Assembly: GCF_042661025.1 (NCBI RefSeq)
Contig: NZ_JBHSWH010000001.1
Span: 2,666,001-2,730,000 of the forward strand
Source of the DNA: Flexivirga alba
GTDB lineage: Bacteria; Actinomycetota; Actinomycetes; Actinomycetales; Dermatophilaceae
Length of the DNA stretch: 64,000 bases
Direction of reading: 5' to 3'
Shown: in pieces, positions 1-9,299 of the stretch
How the letters are laid out: every line of letters starts with the position of its first letter
Numbering within the stretch: position 1 is the first letter of the stretch
Translations under genes and position numbers: made by a program
The notes under the pieces: model-generated
What the model was told of the DNA's origin: nothing
The model's database searches: none
The model's input: the letters and a program-made list of their open reading frames with translations, nothing else

Positions 1-654
1 GGTGCGCGTGTCGCGCGAATCGGCGAGGTCAACCCCTGTGATGAGTCGAGGAGTGACCACTCGTCCCCGAAGATGCCGTGATGTTCGTCGGTGCAGGTCG
101 TTGTCGACGATACGAAGAGTGAGGTTTCCGGTGCGGCTCTCGATCAGGAAGAGATCGCTGATCAAAGACGCGGCCACCCCTCGGCTCACATACGCGTCGG
201 CGGTGCCACCGGTGCCCAACCCAAGGTTGTATGACGTCACGGAGCTGACACCCGTGCTGACCACATCGTCGTGATGCAGTAGATCCTCGATGTCGACGTC
301 GCCGATCTGGTACCTCGCAACGTGATTGGACCGAGAGGCAAGCCATCGCTGAACTGTCTCCACACGAGTCACGCCGCGCAGGCGGCGGCGCAGCCTCGAC
401 CGCTCGGACGCGGTCAACCATTCGGCATCCCCGCCATCGGCCAGGTCAGCGGCGGCCCAGGCGATCCGCTGGGACATGGTCCGACCTGTTGCGTTCGCGG
501 TGGTGAGCGCGGCCTGATGCTCGACGCTGTCAGAGTTAACCAACCACTGGGTGCCGAAGCGTCGTGCTTCGAGACCGCCGGCAGCGATCAATGCCCGAAC
601 TCGGGACTGATTCACGTTCAGCCGCTGTGCGGCTTCGGCGGTGGTCAGATCCAT
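1..654 (-). CDS. HTH-domain protein, 3' end cut by window edge
   Basis: An open frame of 218 codons runs off the left edge without a stop. Residues 1-50 form an excisionase/MerR-like helix-turn-helix (MDLTTAEAAQRLNVNQSRVR, then a wing around FGTQWLV). The end visible at the edge (VVTPRLITGVDLADS) resembles the C-terminus of actinobacterial HTH proteins usually followed by an AbiEii-type nucleotidyltransferase, so it may be the antitoxin half of such a pair with its partner outside the window. That is inference from remembered family appearance. The ATG at 654 is chosen because a TATAGT hexamer lies 7 nt upstream, as expected for a leaderless transcript. Confidence 0.7.
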   Translation of the reverse strand, partial: MDLTTAEAAQRLNVNQSRVRALIAAGGLEARRFGTQWLVNSDSVEHQAALTTANATGRTMSQRIAWAAADLADGGDAEWLTASERSRLRRRLRGVTRVETVQRWLASRSNHVARYQIGDVDIEDLLHHDDVVSTGVSSVTSYNLGLGTGGTADAYVSRGVAASLISDLFLIESRTGNLTLRIVDNDLHRRTSRHLRGRVVTPRLITGVDLADSRDTRT

Positions 655-661
655 GTACACA

Positions 662-667
662 ACTATA
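662..667 (-). promoter_or_regulatory. -10 box of a probable leaderless promoter
   Basis: TATAGT on the minus strand ends 7 nt before the ATG at 654, so transcription would begin at or next to the start codon. No convincing -35 was found and there is no ribosome binding site. It is offered mainly because it fixes the start of the edge gene. Confidence 0.4.
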
Positions 668-769
668 GCGCCAACGCCATAGATGTGGCATGCAGCAATT
701 TTGCACTCACACGAAATACCGGCCAAACGCCGGAAGACTGGTGCTGCATGATGCCCGAGCCACCTCAAA

Positions 770-1801
770 TCAGCGACGCGTCACCCAGCCGCGTTGGGCG
801 GCCTCCCAGCCCAGCTGCATCCGGGAGGTCGATCCGGTGAGCTGCATCAGCAGCTTCAGCCGCCGCTGAACGGTGCGGCCGCTGATGCCCAGCCGCTTGC
901 CGACGGCGTCGTCGGTCAAGCCGGCGAGCATGAGAGACACCAGCGCCAGGTCGACACTGTCCGGACCCGCTCCCGGCCCCTCGATCGGTCCGTGCTGCGG
1001 GTCCAGCACGATCGGGATGCCGCCGGACCAGACCGAGTCGAAGAGGGTCACCAGCGCCTGGACCAGGCTCGGCGCCTTGATCAGGACGGCCGCTGCGTCG
1101 TGGCTGCGCACGGCCAGCGGCACCATCGCGACGCCCCGGTCGGCGATCAGCAGCTTGGTCGGCACCTTTTCGACGGTGCGCAGTTGCACGTGAGCGCCGA
1201 GCGACTCCCGCGACTCGTTGGCGGTGGCGTCGTCCTCGAGTGCGGCCCGCTCCAGGACGACGCGGAAGGCGACGCCCCGGTCGAGCGCTTCTGCCTCCGC
1301 CGCGTTGTTCCCCGACTCGACGGCGACCGGCCGGGCGTCGACGAAGGCGCACACCTCCGTGCGGGCGCTGCGCTGTAGTTGCAGGAACTGCGCACCCACG
1401 GCGTCGGCGCCCAGCACGACCTCGACCAGGTCACCGACCTCGGCGTGGTTGAGGTCGCGCCGGAAGAGTTCCGCGAGCGCGGCGACCGACGTCTCCGCCC
1501 GGGCCAGAGCGTGTTGTCGTGAGTTGAGTAGCGCTCGCAGGCCGACGTCGGGTGATGCCGGAAACCAGCGGACGGTCCGTGCGGCGACCTGCACGGCTTC
1601 GACCAGACCGAGCTCGTGCAGTGCGGCCAGTCTTGCCTCGACGTCGGGCACCGTGCGGTGCCAGCGCACGGCCAGTACTCCTGCGGTGCCGCCACCCTGC
1701 TCGATCAGCGATCGATAGTCGGCCTCGTGCTCGGAGGTGAGCCCGACCGCACTGAGATCGATGGTCCGGACCCGGTCACCTGCGCCGGGGATTGCTTCCA
1801 T
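770..1801 (-). CDS. TrmB/LuxR-type transcriptional regulator
   Basis: The protein has a TrmB-like winged-helix N-terminus (DYRSLIEQGGGTAGVLA), a middle effector region, and a C-terminal LuxR-like HTH (LTDDAVGKRLGISGRTVQRR). I chose the ATG at 1801 (343 aa), preceded by AAGGA at a 7-nt spacing. An ATG at 1867 would add 22 non-conserved residues. It is divergent from the large secreted subtilase at 2019 with about 215 bp between the starts. Regulators of this architecture are recurrent neighbours of S8 peptidases in actinobacteria, so control of the peptidase is likely, but that is inference from position. Confidence 0.85.
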   Translation of the reverse strand: MEAIPGAGDRVRTIDLSAVGLTSEHEADYRSLIEQGGGTAGVLAVRWHRTVPDVEARLAALHELGLVEAVQVAARTVRWFPASPDVGLRALLNSRQHALARAETSVAALAELFRRDLNHAEVGDLVEVVLGADAVGAQFLQLQRSARTEVCAFVDARPVAVESGNNAAEAEALDRGVAFRVVLERAALEDDATANESRESLGAHVQLRTVEKVPTKLLIADRGVAMVPLAVRSHDAAAVLIKAPSLVQALVTLFDSVWSGGIPIVLDPQHGPIEGPGAGPDSVDLALVSLMLAGLTDDAVGKRLGISGRTVQRRLKLLMQLTGSTSRMQLGWEAAQRGWVTRR

Positions 1802-2018
1802 GCTCGTGTCCTTCGCGCCCGCGGCATCTCCGCGCGCCATACGTCTGCTCTGTCGAAAACCTGCCATGACGATTCTTCGCCCGGCTCAAGCGTTCCACGC
1901 CCGGTCGCGCGGCGTGCACGATGACCAGGTCCGGCTGTCACGGACACGCGACACGGACTTCCCGGCCGCGTCGCTCCACCCTCGGATCCACCCCGGTCCG
2001 TAAGCACACGGAGGTTCT

Positions 2019-5000
2019 ATGCGTCCAAGTTGGCGCCGCCATACCCTCACGTCCGTCGGCGTGCTCGCGCTCGCAGCGACGGCGATCTCATCGCCCGCCC
2101 TGGCCTCCACCGGCACGTCGACCGGTGACCACGGACCCATCGTCGGCTCCGCGGCCAGCACCCAGGCCCAGCAAGCAGCGACTGTCACCCTCATCTCCGG
2201 CGATCGTGTCCGGGTCTCGCACACCGCCGATGGTCAGCCGGTCGCGCAGATCTTGCCGTCCGCGGACGGCACCGTCGCCGACTTCGAAACCCAACGCGAC
2301 GGCGACAACCTCTACGTCTATCCGGTGACCGTCGCCAAGGCATTGGCCAGTGGCCGGATCGACCGCGAACTGTTCAACGTCACCGGCCAGGTCGCCAACA
2401 AGCTTGACGACGCGCACACGAAGTCGATCCACCTCATCGCGCAGTACGACAAGAGCACGCGGACCGTCCGCGACACCACACCGACCCCGACGGATGCGAC
2501 CGACAGCAAGCCACTGGCCTCGGTCAACGCCATGGCGTATGCCGTGCCGAAGTCCGACGCCAAGGCCGCCTGGGACGAACTGGTCAAGTCCACCTCGACC
2601 ACGGGCGAAGGCCTGGGCAAGCTGTGGCTGGACCGGCCGGTCAAGATGACGCTGGCCGACTCGACCGCGCAGATCGGCGCGCCCACCGCCTGGAAGGCCG
2701 GGCTGGACGGCAAGGGCAGCAAGGTCGCGGTGCTCGACACCGGCGTCGACGCCGGCCACCCCGACCTTGCAGGCCGCATCGCGGTGAGCAAGGACTTCAC
2801 CGGATCTGCCCATGGCACAGACGATTTGGTCGGTCACGGCACGCACGTCGCCTCGACCGTCGCCGGCACCGGAGCCGCCAGCGGCGGAAAGGAGCGCGGC
2901 GTCGCGCCCGGCGCCAGCCTGGTGATCGGCAAGGTCCTGGACGACTCCGGCTACGGCATGGACTCGGACATCATCGCCGGCATGCAGTGGGCGGTGTCGC
3001 AGAACGCGGACGTGATCTCGATGAGCCTGGGCAGCCAGCTGCCGACCACCACGTGTGACGACCCGATCGCTCAGTCCGTCGAGCAGCTGTCGCACAGCAG
3101 CAAGAGCCTCTTCGTGATCGCGGCCGGCAACCTCGGCTCGGGCTTCAACACGGTCTCCAGCCCCGGCTGCGCGGCCGACGCGCTGACCGTCGGCGCGGTC
3201 GACTCCCAGGACAAGACTGCCTACTTCTCCAGTCGTGGCCCGGTGGGTGGCACTCATGTCCTCAAGCCCGAGATTGCGGCTCCCGGCGTCAACATCCTCG
3301 CCGCGAACGCCGGTGGCCGCGGGATCTACGCCTACCAGACGATGTCGGGCACCTCGATGGCCACGCCGCACGTCGCGGGTGCGGTCGCGATCGCCAAGGA
3401 GGCCAACCCAGGGTTCAGCGGTGCGCAGCTGAAGCAGCTGATCACCTCCTCGGCGGACTCCGACGTGCCCGGCGACGCGCAGGAGGTCGGCGCCGGACGC
3501 GTCGACATCCCGCAAATGCTCAAGGAGACCGTCACCGCCCAATCCACTGTGTATGGCGGGCAGTTCGACTACCCCCAGACGCATGCGTACAACGCGAAGA
3601 CAGTCACCTACACCAACCGTGGCGACAGCGCGGTCGACCTGCGGCTTGCCGTCGCGAAGGTCTCCGGCAACGACGGCAGCGCGATCAACACCCCGCTGCT
3701 GAAGGTCCCGCAGCACGTGACGGTTCCGGCGCACGGCACGGTCGACGTGCCGGTGACGGTGCAGCTGGGTGCCAAGATCCCGGCGAGCGCGCTGGGCGAC
3801 ATCACCGCCCGGATCATCGGGACGAGCGGTGGCCAGCACGTGTCGACGGCGTTCAACCTCTACGCCGCCGCTCCCGCCGTCACGGTGACCGTGAAGGTGA
3901 TCGACCGCAACGGCGACCCCGCCAACGGCGCCTCGTCGGTCGACCTGGTCAACACCGACACATCGTCCGGCGGTCGTGCCTACGTAGGTGGCAAGGACCA
4001 ATCCTTCACGGTTCGTCCCGGGCACTTCTTCCTCACGTCATACGTGATGACACCGACGGTCGGGGCGCCGGCCTCGGCGGCTCCTGACTCACTGTCCTAC
4101 CTCGCACGCCCTGAGCTGACGATCACCAAGGACACCACGATCGTGCTCGACGCGCGGCAGGCCAACCCGCTCACCGTGTCGACGCAGAAACCGAGCGAAT
4201 TGCGTTCCACGACACTGACTTTCGACCGGCAGTGGCCGACGGACTGGGTGCATTCCGGTTCGATGACGGCCGGACCCGCGACGCCGAAGGTGTATGCCGA
4301 GGTCAGTGGCACCGTCGCCAAGGGTGACGGGTCGTTCGAGTTCGGTCACTGGACGCGGCGCACCACTCCGATCGTGTCATCGATGACGACGTCCGGTGCG
4401 CTGGCGCTGCACCCGCTGTCCCCGGCGGGCGGCATCGCCAACCTGGACGGTGTCGGCTCGGCCGACGTGGTCTCGGTCGGCGCCGGCACCGCGGCCGACT
4501 TCGCTGCGGCCGATGTGAAGGGCAAGGTCGTCGTGGCCGAGCTGCCGGCCACGGGCAGCGACTACAGCGTCCAGACGCTCGCGGCCAAGGCGGGCGCGAA
4601 GGCTCTGCTGCTCTACCGGGACGCGCCCGGAGCCTGGCTGCCGGTGGTCGGTTCGGGACCTGCTCCACTGCCGGTCTACGCACTCCCGCAGGCCGAGGGC
4701 GTATCGCTCGGTGCGGAACTCGCTGGCGGGCAGGTCATGCTGAAGTGGTCCGCGACGGCGAATGCGCCATACGCCTACACGCTGGGCTTCTTCGACGACA
4801 AGCAGCTGGTCACGGCCCAGAAGCACGAGGTCTCCGACTCCTCACTGGGCAGCATCGAGGCGACATACAACAGCATGGGTGTGGCCACCAACTTCGGTGA
4901 CCTGACCAGCGCACAGCGCCCGGACGGCGTCGGGTTCGCGATCAGCGGCATCGACCCGCTCCCGACACCGGGCAAGCGCACCGAATACCTGACGGCCGAC

Positions 5001-5792
5001 GGGACCCAGTGGTCCAAGGCGATCCTGTCCAGCTTCCCGTTCGGCGAGGTGATGAACGATCACTTCCGCACCTTCACGCCCGGCGAAACGGTCTCGGACA
5101 GTTGGTATGGCGGAGCGGTGACCCCCGGGGTCCGCAAGGGCACCGACGGCACACCGCAGCGGGTCGCCGAGCGCCAGGGCAACCTGCTCGGCGTCGCCCC
5201 GACGATGTGGGCGGACAGTGCTGGGCACTGGGCTGACCAGGGCAGCTTCGGTGACCTGGGCAACCTGCAGTTGAGTCGCAACGGAGTGGCGGTCGGGTCC
5301 AGCTATGACCCGTTCGGCGTCTTCACCGTCCCGTCCGACGATGCGACCTACGCGCTCACGTTGAACACGCAGAAGGTCGGCCAGCCGGCGAAGATGTGGC
5401 AGCGGTCGACCGCGGCCGCCACCACGTGGACCTTCCGGTCACACGAGGACCCGGCCGTCTACAGCCAGGCGTTGCCGCTGCTCTTCCCGCGGCTCGACCT
5501 GCCGACCGACGGCCTGAAGACGGTCGCCGCCGGCCAGACGAACATCCCGGCGCGGATCGACGCCAACCCGGGCTACGACTCGGGCGCGATCACCGCGGCC
5601 AGCGTCTGGACATCCACCGACGGCGGCGCGACCTGGGTCGCCGGCTCCGCCAAGGTCACCGCGACCGGCGCCGATCTCACAGTGGACAACTCCGCCGACT
5701 CCGGCAAGCAGGTGAGCTTGAAGGTCGAGCTCACCGACGCCCACGGAGCCAAGGTCTCGCAGACGATCACCCGCGCGTACGACGTGCGCTGA
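2019..5792 (+). CDS. Secreted S8 (subtilisin-like) serine peptidase with PA domain
   Basis: This 1257-aa secreted endopeptidase starts with a Sec signal peptide (residues 1-29, ending SPALAS) and a propeptide-like region. The catalytic triad is clear: D240 in VLDTGVD, H273 in GHGTHVAS and S446 in GTSMATPHVAG, with the oxyanion Asn in AAGNLGSG. A protease-associated (PA) domain lies near residues 800-880. The C-terminal beta-rich part ends with an Asp-box-like STDGGATW. GAGG sits just before the ATG at 2019. It probably degrades extracellular protein. It is transcribed away from the TrmB/LuxR-type regulator and ends at a strong hairpin. No sortase signal is seen, so release to the medium is expected. 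Confidence 0.95.
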   Translation: MRPSWRRHTLTSVGVLALAATAISSPALASTGTSTGDHGPIVGSAASTQAQQAATVTLISGDRVRVSHTADGQPVAQILPSADGTVADFETQRDGDNLYVYPVTVAKALASGRIDRELFNVTGQVANKLDDAHTKSIHLIAQYDKSTRTVRDTTPTPTDATDSKPLASVNAMAYAVPKSDAKAAWDELVKSTSTTGEGLGKLWLDRPVKMTLADSTAQIGAPTAWKAGLDGKGSKVAVLDTGVDAGHPDLAGRIAVSKDFTGSAHGTDDLVGHGTHVASTVAGTGAASGGKERGVAPGASLVIGKVLDDSGYGMDSDIIAGMQWAVSQNADVISMSLGSQLPTTTCDDPIAQSVEQLSHSSKSLFVIAAGNLGSGFNTVSSPGCAADALTVGAVDSQDKTAYFSSRGPVGGTHVLKPEIAAPGVNILAANAGGRGIYAYQTMSGTSMATPHVAGAVAIAKEANPGFSGAQLKQLITSSADSDVPGDAQEVGAGRVDIPQMLKETVTAQSTVYGGQFDYPQTHAYNAKTVTYTNRGDSAVDLRLAVAKVSGNDGSAINTPLLKVPQHVTVPAHGTVDVPVTVQLGAKIPASALGDITARIIGTSGGQHVSTAFNLYAAAPAVTVTVKVIDRNGDPANGASSVDLVNTDTSSGGRAYVGGKDQSFTVRPGHFFLTSYVMTPTVGAPASAAPDSLSYLARPELTITKDTTIVLDARQANPLTVSTQKPSELRSTTLTFDRQWPTDWVHSGSMTAGPATPKVYAEVSGTVAKGDGSFEFGHWTRRTTPIVSSMTTSGALALHPLSPAGGIANLDGVGSADVVSVGAGTAADFAAADVKGKVVVAELPATGSDYSVQTLAAKAGAKALLLYRDAPGAWLPVVGSGPAPLPVYALPQAEGVSLGAELAGGQVMLKWSATANAPYAYTLGFFDDKQLVTAQKHEVSDSSLGSIEATYNSMGVATNFGDLTSAQRPDGVGFAISGIDPLPTPGKRTEYLTADGTQWSKAILSSFPFGEVMNDHFRTFTPGETVSDSWYGGAVTPGVRKGTDGTPQRVAERQGNLLGVAPTMWADSAGHWADQGSFGDLGNLQLSRNGVAVGSSYDPFGVFTVPSDDATYALTLNTQKVGQPAKMWQRSTAAATTWTFRSHEDPAVYSQALPLLFPRLDLPTDGLKTVAAGQTNIPARIDANPGYDSGAITAASVWTSTDGGATWVAGSAKVTATGADLTVDNSADSGKQVSLKVELTDAHGAKVSQTITRAYDVR

Positions 5793-5804
5793 TCCGAAAC
5801 CGGC

Positions 5805-5838
5805 AAGGGGCAGGCGACCAACCGGTCGTCTGCCCCTT
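5805..5838 (+). terminator. Hairpin terminator after the subtilase
   Basis: AAGGGGCAG-GCGAC and GTCG-T-CTGCCCCTT form a long GC-rich stem 12 nt after the peptidase stop. No U-run follows, which is usual for actinobacterial hairpin terminators. Confidence 0.7.
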
Positions 5839-5839
5839 C

Positions 5840-5930
5840 AAGCTGGTCGAGTGCCGGAGGGTCGCCTGCCCCCGCAAGCTGGTCGAGTGCCGGAGGAGCG
5901 CAGCGGGGGAGGTGTATCGAGACCCGCGGA
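5840..5930 (+). repeat. Intergenic REP-like repeat, two partial copies
   Basis: Two copies of AGCTGGTCGAGTGCCGGAGG occur here, the second continuing through GAGCGCAGCGGGGGAGG to GTATCGAGAC. This is the element found in many intergenic gaps of the window. It lies between the convergent peptidase and NYN genes. Confidence 0.75.
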
Positions 5931-5935
5931 CCCGC

Positions 5936-6916
5936 TCACGACACCTCGTCGAGGATCTCCCAGAACCGCGACCGCAGCTTGTAGCGCGTGGTGTCGTCCA
6001 GATAGAAGTTGTCGAGTCGCGCCGACAGGTCCAGCAGCAACGCACGGTCCAGGTCGCTGGGCACGGACGGCTTGGCCGCCTGCATCCGCGCGATGTCCTC
6101 GGTCGTCGCGGTTCGCTTCCAGGAGTCGATGACCTTGCGACATACGATGTCGATGCCCTCCGCGATCACCTCGGGGTCGGGCTGGTCGTGCAGTCGGACT
6201 GAGACGATCGGCGGCTGGCCGGTGGTGGTCGAGTAGATCAACTCGTGCGGCGTCCGGTAGGGCTTGGACAGGTCCGGTGTGGAGGCGGCGGCAACGCGCG
6301 CGGCGACTGCGGCGGGGGAGGACTCGCTGACCGGTGCGGCCACGGCTGCCGGCGGGGTCGCCTTCCGCTCACGACGATGTATGGCGCTGTCGAGTCCCGC
6401 TTCGTCGACGAGCAGCACGTCGTCGGCGACCTGTCGCAGGTGGGTCGACACACCGTGTGGCTTCCCGTCCGCGTTGGGGACGGCCAGCACGATGACCTGG
6501 GCTCCGAGATTCTGCGCCTCGTCGACGGCCTCGGTCAGATCGTCGTCACCGGTGACCAGGTAGAGCCGATCCACCCGACCGTGCCGGGCGTGGTTGACGA
6601 TGTCGAGCCCGAGGCGCAGGTCGACGCCCTTCTGAGTGCCATCTTGCGCCATCCGGCCGAGGCGGAGCTTGACCCGGGGCAGGGCGCTGATGTGCTTCTG
6701 TTGCTCGGTCATCGAGTTGAAGCGCGCGGCGTCATACCACTGAGTGCGCAGCAGCGGCATGCCACTGTCCTCGCAGACCTGCCGCACCAGTCCCTCGATC
6801 AGCTCGGCGTGCGCGACCTCGATGCCGGCGCGCAGTGACGTGCCGGTGATGCGCGTCGCCGCGGCCGCCAGCAGGTAGCCCGCGTCGACATACAAAGCGC
6901 AATACGACTGACTCAT
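5936..6916 (-). CDS. NYN-domain (LabA/DUF88-like) putative RNase
   Basis: Residues 1-170 form a NYN (PIN-like) fold. N-terminal ALYVDAGYLL supplies the first metal-binding Asp, KGVDLRLGLDIV the second acidic pair, and YLVTGDDDLTEAV the GDxD motif. This family comprises metal-dependent RNA nucleases. An Ala/Pro-rich linker follows, then a conserved C-terminal domain (about 240-326) found in actinobacterial homologues. The ATG at 6916 (MSQSYCALYV) is chosen because the strand begins there and a G-rich ribosome binding site precedes it; an upstream GTG adds unrelated residues. The RNA substrate cannot be read from sequence. Confidence 0.85.
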   Translation of the reverse strand: MSQSYCALYVDAGYLLAAAATRITGTSLRAGIEVAHAELIEGLVRQVCEDSGMPLLRTQWYDAARFNSMTEQQKHISALPRVKLRLGRMAQDGTQKGVDLRLGLDIVNHARHGRVDRLYLVTGDDDLTEAVDEAQNLGAQVIVLAVPNADGKPHGVSTHLRQVADDVLLVDEAGLDSAIHRRERKATPPAAVAAPVSESSPAAVAARVAAASTPDLSKPYRTPHELIYSTTTGQPPIVSVRLHDQPDPEVIAEGIDIVCRKVIDSWKRTATTEDIARMQAAKPSVPSDLDRALLLDLSARLDNFYLDDTTRYKLRSRFWEILDEVS

Positions 6917-7395
6917 TGCGACCCCCAAAGGTCTCGCCACGGGTGAATTCCCGAACGCTATCAACCGCGCCGGAGCTCAGCCCGTATGCCGCGCCCGGCA
7001 GCCATGCGGGTCGAGTAGCGGACTTATGCGGGTCGAGTAGCACGGGGGAGCGCAGCGGAGGAGTGCGTATCGAAACCGGGCGAAAGACATCTCGACCGCG
7101 CTTTGCCCGCACGATGCACCGAGAATCCCTCTGCGCCAGACGATTTCGAAATGCAACTCTCGAAATACATTGGCGGACAGCCATTTTCGTGATGGATATG
7201 TGATAGGTGATGGCACCGCCAACGTTCAAGCAGTCGAAAAGACTTCACAGGGAACAGGTTTGGTCCTTGGCGTCTGCCCGACTGTGTGCTTGAGTGAAAG
7301 AGGCCCGAGCGGCTTCGACCATCTCACGACGTCGTCGCTGCCCGATCCGCATACCGCAGCACGCCTCGTCAATGCTCTGTCTCGGGAGGCAGCCA
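6917..7395. other. Intergenic region with one REP copy and the upstream region of the solute transporter
   Basis: This gap of about 480 bp has no credible gene. Positions 7005-7077 carry the REP-like element (GCGGGTCGAGTAGC twice, then GGGGGAGCGCAGCGGAGG and GTATCGAAAC). The stretch 7130-7300 is visibly more AT-rich than its surroundings and should hold the promoters of the divergent NYN gene and ABC operon. I could not pick out a convincing -35/-10 pair. Confidence 0.6.
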
Positions 7396-8037
7396 GTGTG
7401 GGATTTTCTCTCCGATCGCCGCGCGCAATTCCTCATTGGTGCGTGGAACCACGCCTATCTGGTGATCCTGGCGGTGCTCTTCGCAACGGTCATCGCGGTG
7501 GCGCTCGCTGTGCTGGTGACGCGTATGCCGAAGCTGGAGCCGGTGGCCAACGCGGTGAGCGCCATCGGGCTGACCATCCCGTCGCTTGCGCTCATCGGCC
7601 TGTTGATGCCCCTGACGAAACTGGGCGCCACGACTGCTCTGGTCGCGGTCACCTTCTATGCCGTGATGCCGATCCTGCGCAACGCTGTGGTCGGCCTGCA
7701 AGGTGTTGACCCGACGCTGATCGAGTCGGCGCGCGGCATGGGCATGAGCGAGCCGATGACGCTGCTGCGGATCCGATTACCGCTGGCCTGGCCGGTGATC
7801 CTCAGCGGCATCCGAGTCTCGTTGCAGATGTGCATGGGCATCGCCGCGATCGCGGCATACGTCCTCGGGCCCGGTCTCGGGGGCTGGATCTTCCAGGGGC
7901 TGGCGCAGGTCGGTGGCAAGAACGCCCTCAACTATGCGCTCACCGCGACGATCGGGATCGTGGTGCTGGCGCTCATTCTCGATTTTCTGCTGCTCATCCT
8001 CGGGCGGCTCACCACCTCAAAGGGAGTGCGGGTCTGA
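7396..8037 (+). CDS. Compatible-solute ABC transporter permease 1
   Basis: Inner-membrane permease of the glycine betaine/choline/carnitine (OpuC/ProW) family, 213 aa with about six membrane segments. The EAA-type cytoplasmic loop is present (GLQGVDPTLIESARGMGMS). The GTG at 7396 (VWDFLSDRR) is chosen because GGGAGG lies just upstream; the longer frame to 7294 adds basic, non-membrane sequence. It is the first of four genes overlapping by 1-4 nt: permease, ATPase, permease, binding protein. This is the layout of an osmoprotectant importer with two different permeases. Confidence 0.9.
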   Translation: MWDFLSDRRAQFLIGAWNHAYLVILAVLFATVIAVALAVLVTRMPKLEPVANAVSAIGLTIPSLALIGLLMPLTKLGATTALVAVTFYAVMPILRNAVVGLQGVDPTLIESARGMGMSEPMTLLRIRLPLAWPVILSGIRVSLQMCMGIAAIAAYVLGPGLGGWIFQGLAQVGGKNALNYALTATIGIVVLALILDFLLLILGRLTTSKGVRV

Positions 8038-9299
8038 TGACCGCTGTGGAGTCCACCACCGAAGCTCGCGCGGCAGTCAGCGGCGCGGAGATCCGTCTCG
8101 ACGGCGTCACCAAGACCTACCGCGGGCAGAAGACGCCGGCTGTCGACAACATCAGCCTGACCATCCCGGCGGGCGAAATCGCAATGTTCGTAGGGCCTTC
8201 CGGCTGCGGTAAGACGACGACGCTGAAGATGATCAACCGGCTGATCGAGCCGACGTCGGGGACGATCAGCATCGGCGGCGAGGACATCCGCGCCAAGAAG
8301 GTCGACGAGCTGCGGCGCACGATCGGCTACGTCATACAGGGCGGCAGTCTCTTCCCGCACATGTCGGTCGCGAAGAACATCGCCATCGTGCCGAAACTGC
8401 TCGGCTGGAACTCCGACCGCATCAAGGCGCGCGTCGACGAGCTGCTCGACCTGGTCGGGTTGGATCCGTCGAAGTATCGCGGCCGCTACCCGCGTGAGCT
8501 GTCCGGCGGTCAGCAGCAGCGCATCGGGGTGGCACGCGGCCTGGCGGCCGACCCACCGGTGATCCTGATGGACGAGCCCTTCGGCGCGGTCGACCCGATC
8601 ACCCGGCAGCGCCTGCAGGACGAGCTGCTCTCGATCCAGCGCGAGCTGCGCAAGACGATCGTCTGTGTCACCCACGACATCGACGAGGCGATCAAAATGG
8701 GCGACCGGGTGCTGATCCTGCAGGAGGGCGCGCACATCGCGCAATATGACACCCCCGAGGTGGTGCTGAGCAGCCCGGCGAACGAGTTCGCGCAGGACTT
8801 CGTCGGCGCCGGCTCGTCGCTGAAACGCCTTAGCCTGGCGCGGGTTTCGGAGCTGGACCTGCGGCAACCGACCACAGCGACGGTCGGCGAGAACGCCGCC
8901 GAGGTGCAGCAGCGGGCGCAGGCGAACGGCGACCGCTCGGTGATCGTGCTCGACCGTCGCAACCGACCGCTCGGCTGGCCGTGGGTGCGCCAACTCAAGG
9001 GCGCCACGATCGTCGAGCCCGACGAGGACCTGGTCAACCTTGACTCGCGGGCCACCCTCAACGACGCGCTCGACACCATGCTGGTCAGTGGTCACGGGGG
9101 CGCGGTCGTCACCGGCGACCGCGACTCCTACCTCGGCATCATCACCTTCAAGACGGTGACGGACTTCATCGAGGAGATGCAGCGTGAGGCAGAGGCCGAA
9201 ACCAACGGCACGGCAACGTCTTTGAACGGCGAGCACCCCTCAGAACGCATCTCGATCGCGCCGACCGACGAGGAGCTCGAAAGCGGGAACGCGCCGTGA
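8037..9299 (+). CDS. Osmoprotectant ABC transporter ATP-binding protein with CBS domains
   Basis: Cytoplasmic ATPase of the solute importer, 420 aa. Walker A GPSGCGKT is at 53-60, the Q-loop near Q101, the signature LSGGQQQR at 155-162, Walker B VILMDEP at 175-181, followed by CVTHDIDEA. The C-terminal third (about 270-390) holds paired CBS domains, which in OpuA-type transporters sense ionic strength or nucleotides. The start ATG overlaps the stop of the first permease by one base, and the stop overlaps the next gene, so the complex is translationally coupled. Confidence 0.95.
   Translation: MTAVESTTEARAAVSGAEIRLDGVTKTYRGQKTPAVDNISLTIPAGEIAMFVGPSGCGKTTTLKMINRLIEPTSGTISIGGEDIRAKKVDELRRTIGYVIQGGSLFPHMSVAKNIAIVPKLLGWNSDRIKARVDELLDLVGLDPSKYRGRYPRELSGGQQQRIGVARGLAADPPVILMDEPFGAVDPITRQRLQDELLSIQRELRKTIVCVTHDIDEAIKMGDRVLILQEGAHIAQYDTPEVVLSSPANEFAQDFVGAGSSLKRLSLARVSELDLRQPTTATVGENAAEVQQRAQANGDRSVIVLDRRNRPLGWPWVRQLKGATIVEPDEDLVNLDSRATLNDALDTMLVSGHGGAVVTGDRDSYLGIITFKTVTDFIEEMQREAEAETNGTATSLNGEHPSERISIAPTDEELESGNAP

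Noticed and set aside
2088..4025. Long minus-strand open frame opposite the subtilase
   Set aside because: It is the GC-skewed shadow of a gene with full catalytic triad and signal peptide; its translation is Gly/Arg/Asp-rich without any motif.
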